Shown piece after piece: positions 9,617 through 19,092 of a stretch of 64,000 nt of DNA (the stretch's first letter is position 1; every line of letters starts with the position of its first letter). The notes beneath the pieces were generated by a model. It made no database searches, was not told where the DNA came from, and saw only the letters and a program-made list of their open reading frames with translations. Source of the DNA: Wolfiporia cocos (lineage: Eukaryota; Basidiomycota; Agaricomycetes; Polyporales; Phaeolaceae); the NCBI GenBank assembly GCA_029448655.1, contig JACCLO010000006.1, forward strand, positions 186,001-250,000, in the 5' to 3' direction. The translations under genes were made by a program, and so were the position numbers.

Positions 9617-9627
9617 AGAACAAATCT
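9617..9627 (+). other. Primer-binding site, self-priming type, copy A2
   Basis: AGAACAAATCT starts 2 nt after the LTR. It is perfectly complementary to 9481-9491 in the LTR, and pairing stops at both ends of the 11-mer. No TGG-type tRNA 3'-end complement is seen at this place. Confidence 0.75.
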
Positions 9628-10636
9628 CCCCCCTACCCCCGCCCTTGCGCCTGCGCCTGGGTCTGGGTTTCTATCCTACAGGGGCTATTACTTGTTGCTG
9701 CGCACATCCCTTTCTGCCTGACAAGGCGATTGGGGTGATAGTTGAGATCTGGGGGATACATCGCCATTCTCGGCAGAGGATTGGCAACCAGGGAAGCCAC
9801 ACCGCCTTTTTAGGCAGGAGGCCTACCTAACCCGGACTCCAGGGTCAAGGAGACATAGTCCTCGCTGACAAGCTTGGACTATGCGCGGTTAAGACCCGCC
9901 TGTGGAGAAAAGGGGACGGTCTGCCTGTGTGCGCCCAACCCCCTGTCATGGCAAGCGTTGTTCAGCGCCCCATCACTATCCACAGGGTCATCATTATGAT
10001 GGCATGGGAATTTTCCAAAGCCGCCTCCCAGGCGTAAGGGACCTGCTTTGAACCCGTTATGGGAAAAGCAGTGAGGGGGGTGACGTAAAAAATCACCCTG
10101 CCATAGGTCACTTGCGGTAGCCAATAGCATAAGTCCTCCGGGCAGCTCGGCGTGCGAGCATGGGTCAAACGGATTTGGGGCCCCATTGGAAGAGAAGCGC
10201 GTAGCCCACTCCTTCGGGATGTGGAGCGCTGCTGTCTCGCGGTCTTCGGGCCGACAGTGGTTTTTTAGCCCTGATGTGACACCCATGTGGCTACAGACGG
10301 CAACCTCATTGTTGAAGCATGGACAGGCTAAGGGATGTAAAATCCCAGCCACTTTCCGGCAGCGTCCCTCCGGGGCGGTGTCGTGTATCCGATTCCCAAT
10401 CATCTGACCCAGGAACCGGCCTGGCAGTCAGCAACTCTACCCCTGGAGTCGGCGCCTCTGACCGTTAGGGTCATGCGAATATCCGCGCCATCTCGGCACA
10501 GGGTTTGCGCGCAACATAAGAGTAATTATGCCCCGTAGTACACCTTCTTTGCTCCTGAAAAGGAGTCCACTACCCTACCTTACATAATCCCTTCTATTCC
10601 TGTTCTTGGACGTATCACTGGGAAACTTCGTTTCTC
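9628..10636 (+). other. Untranslated leader of family A (putative packaging region)
   Basis: About 1 kb of GC-rich leader with no ORF conserved in codon pattern. Blocks such as GACGGTCTGCCTGTGTGCGC (from about 9914) and GGTAGCCAATAGCATAAGTC (from about 10114) recur in the leader of the non-coding family C element (reverse strand of about 54020-54273). Conservation in an element with no genes suggests a cis function such as packaging, dimerisation or translation control. Confidence 0.65.
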
Positions 10637-11560
10637 ATGAAGGCTGCACTTTCTAGAATCATGCCCCGCGTTACCCGTCGCACCCGTGGCTCCTCCACTG
10701 CCCCTTACGTTAAGCCGGCAAAGCGGTCCCTTCTCAGCCGCATCGACACCGCCGACATTCCTCGGGCAGAGGACGTCACCTACACGCTTCCTGTAAAGGA
10801 AGACTACACCGGGAAGCTCCATCTTTGGGAGATTCCCGTCCACATGCCAAAGCACATCGCTGAGGCTGGGAAACCCGCTCCTCGACCTCCCAAGCCAGTT
10901 CCACTCGCCAAGCGAATCTGGACAGAGGAAGAGAAGCTAGCCGCTTCCATTACCGCCATGGAGAACCTCATCGAACTCCGCGAACTCAACAAGCTCAAGC
11001 TTGCCCGCGATAAGCTGAATAAGCGAATCGCCGCCAAACAAGCCGCCAAGGAAGCCAAGCAAGCAGCTTCTTCACTGGCCCTCCGTCTCTCCAGCCCGGC
11101 GGCCGGACCTTCTGTTCCGGCCAACCACAAGATTCTCGACCCTTCCCTCGTCTTCGGGAAGAAGAAACCCCTCCAAGCATGCGATCAAGTTATTCCCATG
11201 CTAGAAGGCACTCTCACTCGCCTTACTCCTCTCGCCAACCACCCCCCTAATTACCCAGGCTTCCATATGGAAAACGACATGCGTTTCCATACTATGGTAG
11301 TAGAATTGGAGGACTTGGTGGATAACGTAAAGGATAGAGCGAGACGAGGGAGGATCACCAATAGAGACTGGAGAATTATGAAAAAGTATTGCAAACAGCT
11401 CGGCAATATTTCCTTTTTGGATTGGCGTACGGACTTAGCTCGTATCGTAGCAGAATGCGTAGCGCTACAAATTACTTTTGCCTTCGGTGTAACACCACCT
11501 GACAAGGTGGCAGGGCCCTCAACTACTTCGGTAGAAGAGGATATACTCGCGATTGTATAG
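10637..11560 (+). CDS. Family A ORF1, unknown 307-residue protein
   Basis: Complete first ORF of the element, preceding gag by about 145 nt. Product not recognised. The first 30 residues are Arg- and Ser-rich and basic. A proline-rich segment (about residues 78-90) leads to a Lys/Ala/Glu/Leu helix (about 105-145) that looks coiled-coil. The rest is mixed alpha-helical, with a conserved FHMENDMRFHTMVVELEDL stretch. There is no zinc, protease or membrane motif. Its codons differ from copy A1 almost only at silent positions. The ATG at 10637 is the first in the frame; a possible in-frame alternative is the ATG at 10661. Candidate roles, all inferred, are an RNA chaperone, a Gag partner or a targeting factor. 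Confidence 0.85.
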   Translation: MKAALSRIMPRVTRRTRGSSTAPYVKPAKRSLLSRIDTADIPRAEDVTYTLPVKEDYTGKLHLWEIPVHMPKHIAEAGKPAPRPPKPVPLAKRIWTEEEKLAASITAMENLIELRELNKLKLARDKLNKRIAAKQAAKEAKQAASSLALRLSSPAAGPSVPANHKILDPSLVFGKKKPLQACDQVIPMLEGTLTRLTPLANHPPNYPGFHMENDMRFHTMVVELEDLVDNVKDRARRGRITNRDWRIMKKYCKQLGNISFLDWRTDLARIVAECVALQITFAFGVTPPDKVAGPSTTSVEEDILAIV

Positions 11561-11705
11561 TAGAAATACTATCATCTTTTAACTCTGAAATAGAGTGCGA
11601 GTGTGATCTATAACGAAAGTCGCAGTTTTCAAAACCAATCCCTTCTTAAGAATCTAAGACAATGAGTAACCGGAAACTAACATTCGTCACAAACAGTTAT
11701 TCACA

Positions 11706-13700
11706 ATGTCCTCCACCTCCTCCGTCAGCACCCCCCTCGCTCCCCGCAAGATGCGCCTCCGCTCAGAAGGTCCGGTGACCCCGGTAGCTGGTCCCTCGGG
11801 AACCCAGCAACTGGTGACGCTGGAGCACCTAAGCGAGGGAGAGGAAGAAGAGGAAGGAGAAGAAGAAATGCCGGAGTTCGCTCCCCCGCAAAGGGAATCT
11901 CCGACCAACCCCATGGGTACACGCCCGGGCTCCCCCATTGCCGGATACCCACCGGCTCGTCGAACTCGCCCTATCGGGCCCGCCACCACCCTGGAAATGG
12001 AATTTTCGGGTCCGACACGACAGACCAATGTCGCTGTCGAGAACAACCTCAAGGCGTACCTCCCTGAGGAGGAACACCACAAGGTGGATGGGTCCATACA
12101 TGGGCCAATCATCGATGCCGCCGTACAACGAAGTGCGGCCATAAGCCATGACACCACCGACACCCTAGGTCGAATGGTGCACGCCCGCCTGGAGCGTATC
12201 CATGAACGAATCGATTCCCTGGCTGGGCAATCCAGGGCAATCGAACAGAAGGCCCAAGACGAACTACACGAAGCGGTCAATTCGGTCCGGAACGAGGTAT
12301 TGTCCACCATGGTGGACCTCGGCAAGGAACTCCGACAGGAGTACACCGCCAAGCTCTCCGAAATGGAGAAGCAGCTCCGAAAGGACTACCGGTCCCGGCT
12401 GGACGACCTCGAGGATGCGTTCGCAGAACGCATGGAGAAGGTTGACGAGGAACTCCGGAGGATCCGCAAGAATCCCTCCGTTCCCAACCCTCCCGGCGTC
12501 CGCACGCCTCCGGAAGACCCGGTACCGGCCCCCGGTCATGCTCAAGCCAGAGCAGCCGAGGCCGCTGCCGCCGCTCAAGCTGCAGCTGCTGCTGCAGCAG
12601 CCGTCGCCCCGCAGATTCCAGGTCTGCCCCAAAACCTGAAAATCCCCCCTCCCCCCGAATTCTCTGGGTCATCTGGAAAGGTGACTGCACAGGAATGGGT
12701 GGAGAAGATGGGCCTGTACTTCGGTACGCTCAGGGTCTACGATGACCATGACCGTATCACCACGGCCCTCTTCCGCGTCACAGGGGACGCATACAAATTT
12801 TTCTCGCCTCTCATCAAGAAGGCAGGAAATGGTGAACCTCTCGGCACCTGGGAGGACTTCACCAAATCCGTAATGGTGCAATATGGGAAGATGACGGATA
12901 AGGAGATCGCGAAGAAGGAAATTCGCGGCTACTACGGCACGAAGGGCAAGGAACTGGCAGAATCGAACTATTTCAATTACTGCGAACGGTTCCGCACCCT
13001 CGGCCGGCTCTCCGAAACCGCCAACGAGACTCTGGTGTGGGAATTCACCGAGACTCTCCCCGAAAAGGTTAAGGACACCTTAAACGTCCTCGGCAAAACT
13101 CCGTTCTTCAAGGCCCCGACCGACATCGAACCTCTGATCGACTTCGCTCTGGAAATGTACCAAACGTCATATCCAGACAAGATCAAGGGCTCGATCTTCG
13201 AGAAGGCCGGCAAGAAGGACTCGGCACCTGCCGAAAAGAAGGAGACGTCCTCCGCTTCTGCAAAGAAGTCGGAGAAAAAGAAGGACAAGGGAAAGGCGCC
13301 CGCCAAAGCCCCCGCCGACACCGCCAACGCCGTCTGCACTTACTGCAAGCAGACGGGACACTATTTCAACAAGTGTCCTAAGCTTGCCGCGGACAAGGCT
13401 GCGGGAACGTTCGTGCCTGCCGCTCAGCGGGCCGAACAACAAAGGGCGAAGGATGCAGCTGCCGCGTCTGGAAAGACCACGACTGCTCCTTCGGGTAGTG
13501 GAAAGGGACAGGCTTCTGGCAAGAAGCCGTACTCGGCGCCCCCCGCGGATGGCAAGACGTATCGTGCCCGAACGATCTGGGAAGAAGTGACAGCTGACTC
13601 AAGCTCAGCAGGACCCTCGGCCCCCGCCACCACCGTCGCCAATGTCGGGACCATCTCGGTTCCTCTCGCCCCAACCACACGTCTCGAAGACGTTCTGTGA
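11706..13700 (+). CDS. gag: Gag polyprotein, family A copy A2
   Basis: 664 residues with the same architecture as copy A1: an acidic Glu-rich N-terminus, coiled-coil, Ala-rich hinge, capsid-like core, Lys/Ala linker and a CCHC knuckle CTYCKQTGHYFNKC near 13337-13380. The start is ATG 11706. An upstream ATG at 11662, which is in frame in copy A1, is out of frame here because of a small indel just before the start. So 11706 is the start shared by both copies and the upstream ATG is probably not needed. Codons about 12190-12560 (coiled-coil and hinge) are more divergent from copy A1 than the rest. The stop is UGA 13698-13700, overlapped by pol in +1. Confidence 0.94.
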   Translation: MSSTSSVSTPLAPRKMRLRSEGPVTPVAGPSGTQQLVTLEHLSEGEEEEEGEEEMPEFAPPQRESPTNPMGTRPGSPIAGYPPARRTRPIGPATTLEMEFSGPTRQTNVAVENNLKAYLPEEEHHKVDGSIHGPIIDAAVQRSAAISHDTTDTLGRMVHARLERIHERIDSLAGQSRAIEQKAQDELHEAVNSVRNEVLSTMVDLGKELRQEYTAKLSEMEKQLRKDYRSRLDDLEDAFAERMEKVDEELRRIRKNPSVPNPPGVRTPPEDPVPAPGHAQARAAEAAAAAQAAAAAAAAVAPQIPGLPQNLKIPPPPEFSGSSGKVTAQEWVEKMGLYFGTLRVYDDHDRITTALFRVTGDAYKFFSPLIKKAGNGEPLGTWEDFTKSVMVQYGKMTDKEIAKKEIRGYYGTKGKELAESNYFNYCERFRTLGRLSETANETLVWEFTETLPEKVKDTLNVLGKTPFFKAPTDIEPLIDFALEMYQTSYPDKIKGSIFEKAGKKDSAPAEKKETSSASAKKSEKKKDKGKAPAKAPADTANAVCTYCKQTGHYFNKCPKLAADKAAGTFVPAAQRAEQQRAKDAAAASGKTTTAPSGSGKGQASGKKPYSAPPADGKTYRARTIWEEVTADSSSAGPSAPATTVANVGTISVPLAPTTRLEDVL

Positions 13701-16700
13701 AGAACACACCAGCCCCGCAGCGGCTGGGAGTGTACAGCGCCCCGAAGAAGCGCACCTCTACGAAGAGGCTTCACAGAGACCCCTTATCTTGTGGGAAGAT
13801 AAGACGGTCGTACGTCACCCGGTATCCCATCTCGGTATATTCGGTAACTCGGCAATGGACTTTGCCCGGAGGACAAGGACACTAGCTACACGTGCCCCTC
13901 CTGTACAGTACTTTTATCCTGATCCGCTCGCGCTGAAGTTTTTCACTTTGTATAATGTACATGGAAACGATTCTCGAGACGACAATAAATCGTTCTCTAT
14001 CGAAGTGGAACTGTGGGTATATGGAAAGAAAGTCAACGCCATGGCATTAATCGACACCGGTGCATCAATAAGCGTCATTGATAAGAAACTCGTATATGAG
14101 GAAAAGTTAGTCACTCAAAAACTACCTTCACCTCTCGAGATTCGTAACGCCGACGGTACCTCTAATACCGCCGGTAATATCAATATGGCAGTAAAAGCTT
14201 ATATGGTGCACGAGGAACACAAGTCCACCGAATTCTTGTACGTAATGGACGTACAGAATGCGGATGTGATCCTCGGATATGACTGGTTCCTGAAACACAA
14301 CCCGGACTTCAATTGGCCGGAAGGAACCTTCACATATCGGTGTACGGAAAAATGCAAACATGGTAAACGGGTTTCGATTTCTGAGGAAGAAGACGAAATC
14401 GAACCCCGCAACATCTATCAGATCATCAACGACTTTCCAATAGATTTTCTCGGCTTAGAGGAGCCTGAGAATCCCTTTGTCGCTTGGGTGAACACCCTTG
14501 ACGAAGGAACGGAACTCCTTATCGATGCCATTCAGTCGATAACGGAGAAGTCGGACGATGAATTCCTGACAGATGCGGATCTCCAGAAATGGAAATCCTT
14601 GGTTCCAGAGGAATACCAGGAGTTTGGTCCCACGGTATTTTCTCAGCGCGCATCCGAAAGGATGCCCGAACGGAAACCATACGATCACGCCATCGACTTC
14701 CCCGATGACGCGATACTACCGCCCCCGAGTAAGGCATACAAAATGTCTCCTCAGGAAGCGAACTCGCTAGATCAGTGGATTCAGGAAGAGTTACGGAAGG
14801 GCTACATCCGACACTCGAAATCCCCGATCGCGAGCCCGGTCTTCTTCGTCCCTAAAAAAGACGGCGGAGCCCGAATGGTAGTCGATTACCGGAAAGTAAA
14901 CGACTTGACCATTAAAAACAGGTACCCTCTCCCACGCATAGACGAGCTTATCGATAAACTTAGCCAGGCTTCGATATTTACGAAGCTCGACTTGCGTTGG
15001 GGCTACAACAACGTAAGAATCAAGGAGGGAGATGAATGGAAGACCGCATTCATTACGCCTAACGGCCTTTACGAAGCCGTAGTCATGTACTTCGGTTTTT
15101 GTAATGCACCCAGCACGTTCCAACACATGATGAACGATATCCTAGGTGACCTTATCAGAGAAGGAAAGGTCATTGTCTACCTAGACGACATCCTTGTGTT
15201 CGGAAACGACCTGCTGGAACACCGTCGTATCGTCAAGCAAGTATTACAAATCTTGCAAGACAACGACTTGTTCGCGAAGCCTGAAAAGTGCTTCTTCGAA
15301 CAAAGCAGTATTGAATACCTGGGAATGATCATTTCCAAAGGAAAAGTCGAAATGGACCCTAAGAAGGTAGCCGGTGTCATGGACTGGCCTACACCTGCCA
15401 AGGTGAAGGACGTCCAAGCCTTTGTTGGCTTCGCCAACTACTACCGTCGGTTCATTAAAGATTTCTCCAAAGTGGTTAAGCCGTTAACCGAACTGTCCAA
15501 GAAAAACACGCAATGGAACTGGGGACCCGAACAAGCGGAAGCCTTCCAAACTCTCAAGGAAGCTTTCACATTGGCTCCAATACTCCGGATCCCAGATCAG
15601 GAGTCCCCGTTCCGCGTGGAAGCGGATTCTTCCGATTACGCAACTGGTGCAGTGCTATCGCAATACTCTTCGGAGGATAAGCTCTGGCACCCGGTAGCCT
15701 TTTACTCGAAATCTCTATCAGCACCCGAAAGGAACTATGAGATTTACGATAAGGAGTTGCTCGCAATCATCCGCGCTCTAGAGGAATGGAGACACTACCT
15801 CGAAGGACACCCACACAAATTTGAAGTATGGTCGGATCATCTCAATCTGACATATTTCAAATCGGCACAACGGCTAACCCGGAGACAGGCACGTTGGAGT
15901 CTTTACCTGACAAGGTTCAACTTCACCATGTGCCACAAACCCGGTAAAACAATGCTTACGGCTGATCCTCTGTCACGGAGGCCAGACCATGAAGAGGGGG
16001 TGGAACTCGACAATCGCGATCAAATTTTGCTGAAACCGGAATACTTTACGGTTAGGGCGCTAGAAGCGTCACAGCAGGAGATACAATCAGGCGACGAGGA
16101 CCTTCTCCGACAAATCCGACAAGCCCTCATGGACGATCAGATTACCAAGGATTACCAGGAACTACTGAAAAGTGGTCCCAAGGAATTCGGTAAGGATCTC
16201 CAGGAATGGAACATGGAGGCCGGATTACTCCTCAGACGAGGAAAAGTGTACGTTCCAAAAGAGCCTAAAGAATTGCGCACGAAGATTCTGGAGTTACATC
16301 ATGACCATGTGACTGCTGGACACTTCGGACGATGGAAGACCTATGAACTTCTATCACGTAATTACTGGTGGCCTGGAATGACCACGATGGTAAAGCAATA
16401 CGTGGAAGGTTGCGACACATGCCAGCGCATGAAGAACCGCAACCAGACCCCGTACGGACCCCTGCAACCGCTCCCAGTTCCGGAAGCACCATGGGACACA
16501 ATCACCATCGACTTCATTGTCCACTTACCGCCTAGTGGCGAACGTAAACAATTCACTGCCATTATGGTAGTAGTGGACCGATTGACCAAGCGCGCACACT
16601 TCATTCCCACTTCGGACAATATCTCGGCAAAGGAATTAGCGAACCTCCTGTACCTTCGGATTTATCCGAACCACGGGCTTCCGAAACAAATCATTTCGGA

Positions 16701-18177
16701 CAGAGGACCGCAATTCTCTTCTGAGCTATTCAAGGGATGGTGCGAGCAATTGGGAATTCAGAGGTCGATGACAACAGCCTATCACCCGCAAGCGGACGGC
16801 CAAACGGAGAGAATTAACCAAATTCTAGAACAATACCTACGATGCTACATCGACGTTATCCAAAAAGATAACTGGGTATTCTATCTCCCCACGGCAGAGT
16901 TCGCGTACAATAACGCGGCTAGTGAGACGACCAAGAATAGTCCATTCTTCGTCGAACTAGGAAGGCATCCCAATGCAGGACCTACGGATTTGAAGCCGAC
17001 GCAATATTCGGATTTAAATCAATTTGCTTACGCCAGATGGTCAGCACAAGAACAAGCTAAGGCAGCTATGAAACTGGCTGCTGAACGTTGGTCTTGGTAT
17101 TATGATCAACACAAGCGCTCGGTACCGTTTAAAGTCGGCGACAAAGTTCTCGTTGACGCCCGTAGCTGGCAAGACTCCGAAAGAAGTCTTAGTCCACGCT
17201 ATTTGGGACCATTTAAGATAATTGAACAATTATCTCCGGTCACCTTTAGGGTACACATGGACGAGCAATACAGGGCTTACCACCCCGTATTTCACGCTTC
17301 CAAGTTGGTCATGTACAAGGACCCGGTGCATCAGAAAAAACCAGAGCCTCAACCAGAAATGGTCGACGGCGAGGAATTATGGGAAGTCGAGAAGATCTTA
17401 GATCATCGTCTCCGCGCAGGAAGAGTTGAATACAGAATCCGATGGAAGGGATTCGGTATCAATGACGACTCCTGGGTACGCGAAGCCGACCTCGACACGG
17501 CATATGACATTCTGCAGGAATACAAGGCTTCACACGCCATTCCGATGCAGGATGTCCCCCTCAGGCGATCAGCTAGAAGGAAAGAAGCAGTTCACGTCTT
17601 CGACCCTGATAGCGACGACTGGGAAGCCGACGAATGCACGTGGCCAGACGACTGGCCGCAGTATCGCGAAGAATTTGCGAAAGATCCTAAGCAGCGCATG
17701 GTTAGACACCCCGACGGGGGATGGATGTCAGCTGACATTAACCAAAACGCGGACTTGAAAATCGTAGTCGGTGAAGGCGGCCGAATGCCGGAAAAGGGAA
17801 CCAAGGACTCGGTTGGGTTTGACCTGTACACTGCAACAGGCGACGTTCTGCCAGCTCACGGGCAGACAGAATACAACACCAAACTGAAAATCCAGGTACC
17901 TTTCGGCACTTACGGACGTATCGCCCCCCGCTCTAGTCTCGCACGCAAAGGCATAGACGTAATGGGTGGCGTTATCGACCACGATTATCAAGGCGAAGTA
18001 ATCATCATTCTCCGGAATCACTCCGACATATCTATCGATATTCGGGCCGGTGATAAGATTGCCCAGCTAATCTGCGAGGTTGCAAAGGACCCGCATATTA
18101 CGCTACACGGAAAATCTTACTTTGAAAAGATTAAATCCGAGCGCGGTACTGGTGGATTCGGCTCCACAGGAAAGTAA
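13642..18177 (+). CDS. pol: Pol polyprotein PR-RT-RNaseH-IN-chromodomain-dUTPase, copy A2
   Basis: 1511 residues with the same domain order as copy A1. Protease DTG, RT YLDD, HHCC zinc finger, integrase D, D and E, the chromodomain and all five dUTPase motifs are present, so this copy looks fully functional. The segment encoding about residues 933-1135 (nt about 16437-17040, the integrase core) is clearly more diverged from copies A1 and A3 than the flanking sequence, with many silent changes and blocks such as TIDFIVHLPPSGERKQFT and SSELFKGW. That suggests recombination with a related element. The dUTPase should hydrolyse dUTP to dUMP and limit uracil in the cDNA; this is known for the enzyme family but not shown here. 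Confidence 0.96.
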   Translation: MSGPSRFLSPQPHVSKTFCEEHTSPAAAGSVQRPEEAHLYEEASQRPLILWEDKTVVRHPVSHLGIFGNSAMDFARRTRTLATRAPPVQYFYPDPLALKFFTLYNVHGNDSRDDNKSFSIEVELWVYGKKVNAMALIDTGASISVIDKKLVYEEKLVTQKLPSPLEIRNADGTSNTAGNINMAVKAYMVHEEHKSTEFLYVMDVQNADVILGYDWFLKHNPDFNWPEGTFTYRCTEKCKHGKRVSISEEEDEIEPRNIYQIINDFPIDFLGLEEPENPFVAWVNTLDEGTELLIDAIQSITEKSDDEFLTDADLQKWKSLVPEEYQEFGPTVFSQRASERMPERKPYDHAIDFPDDAILPPPSKAYKMSPQEANSLDQWIQEELRKGYIRHSKSPIASPVFFVPKKDGGARMVVDYRKVNDLTIKNRYPLPRIDELIDKLSQASIFTKLDLRWGYNNVRIKEGDEWKTAFITPNGLYEAVVMYFGFCNAPSTFQHMMNDILGDLIREGKVIVYLDDILVFGNDLLEHRRIVKQVLQILQDNDLFAKPEKCFFEQSSIEYLGMIISKGKVEMDPKKVAGVMDWPTPAKVKDVQAFVGFANYYRRFIKDFSKVVKPLTELSKKNTQWNWGPEQAEAFQTLKEAFTLAPILRIPDQESPFRVEADSSDYATGAVLSQYSSEDKLWHPVAFYSKSLSAPERNYEIYDKELLAIIRALEEWRHYLEGHPHKFEVWSDHLNLTYFKSAQRLTRRQARWSLYLTRFNFTMCHKPGKTMLTADPLSRRPDHEEGVELDNRDQILLKPEYFTVRALEASQQEIQSGDEDLLRQIRQALMDDQITKDYQELLKSGPKEFGKDLQEWNMEAGLLLRRGKVYVPKEPKELRTKILELHHDHVTAGHFGRWKTYELLSRNYWWPGMTTMVKQYVEGCDTCQRMKNRNQTPYGPLQPLPVPEAPWDTITIDFIVHLPPSGERKQFTAIMVVVDRLTKRAHFIPTSDNISAKELANLLYLRIYPNHGLPKQIISDRGPQFSSELFKGWCEQLGIQRSMTTAYHPQADGQTERINQILEQYLRCYIDVIQKDNWVFYLPTAEFAYNNAASETTKNSPFFVELGRHPNAGPTDLKPTQYSDLNQFAYARWSAQEQAKAAMKLAAERWSWYYDQHKRSVPFKVGDKVLVDARSWQDSERSLSPRYLGPFKIIEQLSPVTFRVHMDEQYRAYHPVFHASKLVMYKDPVHQKKPEPQPEMVDGEELWEVEKILDHRLRAGRVEYRIRWKGFGINDDSWVREADLDTAYDILQEYKASHAIPMQDVPLRRSARRKEAVHVFDPDSDDWEADECTWPDDWPQYREEFAKDPKQRMVRHPDGGWMSADINQNADLKIVVGEGGRMPEKGTKDSVGFDLYTATGDVLPAHGQTEYNTKLKIQVPFGTYGRIAPRSSLARKGIDVMGGVIDHDYQGEVIIILRNHSDISIDIRAGDKIAQLICEVAKDPHITLHGKSYFEKIKSERGTGGFGSTGK
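13689..13733 (+). other. Putative +1 frameshift site and hairpin, copy A2
   Basis: Same GTT-CTG-TGA end of gag (TGA 13698-13700) with the CCAGCC/GGCTGG hairpin downstream. It is identical to the arrangement in copies A1 and A3. Confidence 0.5.
15990..16001 (+). other. Internal polypurine tract (cPPT-like), copy A2
   Basis: TGAAGAGGGGGT, identical to the 3' PPT core at 18203-18214, lies between the RNase H and integrase coding regions. Confidence 0.4.
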
Positions 18178-18202
18178 TCGTTCCATTAGGGACAATGAAA
18201 CC

Positions 18203-18216
18203 TGAAGAGGGGGTAA
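18203..18216 (+). other. 3' polypurine tract, copy A2
   Basis: TGAAGAGGGGGTAA directly abuts the 3' LTR. Confidence 0.88.
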
Positions 18217-18916
18217 TGTCACAGATTTGGGACATGCCACTATTTTTCCCGTATTTTTACCTATTTATCTGGTATTTCTACGACCTTGTAGACATTTACG
18301 CTGCTAAGCGCCCGTCTACACGTACACGCAACCAAACAACACGTACACAACGCGGTATACGTCCACCTGTCATAACAACACGTACATAACACGTTTGTAC
18401 GCGTCAATGACTCAGCGGACTAACCTCCGGTGTCACGCGCCTTACTCATATCCCGGTACCGGGCTATGTCAGTACAATTGGATAAGCGGCCCGCTCGTTA
18501 TCACATGCCAATGCCCTCACGATTACTCATATTCCGATACCGGTATATAAGAATCACATGCATGGCTTACTAACGTAGCTACAGCCACTTCCACAACATG
18601 GACCTACGGTCCAAACAAACGATCTTACTGGTGCGGCCATTACCGGCGCACATGGTCTATTGTAGTTTACGACTTAACCATATTAGTTATGTCTGTGCAC
18701 AGACCACCTTCATGTTTGGCTCCCTTACCGGTAACCAAACAAAGCATGTATATAAGTAGGGCTATCACTGCGGATAAGCCTTAGATTTGTTCTCTGCATT
18801 CGCACAGTTACATATCATCTCTGCTTGCGCCCACTAGCCTCCTCACCAACCTCCAGCAACTCCTTCAAGTCGCTTATTAGGTTATAGTGTGAGTCCCACA
18901 AGTCTAGTCTGTGTCA
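18217..18916 (+). repeat. 3' LTR of copy A2 (700 bp)
   Basis: No difference from the 5' LTR (8915-9614) was found on side-by-side reading. The putative start/self-primer AGATTTGTTCT is at 18783-18793. Confidence 0.96.
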
Positions 18917-19092
18917 GGTTAATTACCCGTGGCTTCGCCACGGTCACACTGCTTTTTCTACTTTAATATATTATTTTAATCTATGTGTGCTTGTTTTAGA
19001 TAATCGGGGTTTTATTTTGAAGTTACCTGTGGATCCCTCATGAATTTCCTGTGCATTACCCATGGCTTCCCCAACCTCCCTCTTTTGTCTTG

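Larger units (their letters stand above)
8915..18916 (+). mobile_element. Ty3/gypsy chromovirus family A, complete copy A2 (10,002 bp)
   Basis: Two 700-bp LTRs, at 8915-9614 and 18217-18916, read the same side by side. They are flanked by the 5-bp target duplication GGTTA (8910-8914 and 18917-18921). Inside are a primer-binding site, a leader of about 1 kb, ORF1, gag and pol, all uninterrupted. Identical LTRs and intact ORFs indicate a recent insertion that may be autonomous. It landed in the R1 repeat array. Confidence 0.97.

Noticed and set aside
9879..10403. Minus-strand frame of 174 codons in the leader
   Set aside because: It lies in the GC-rich leader, has no motifs and is not conserved as a frame in the homologous leader of element C.
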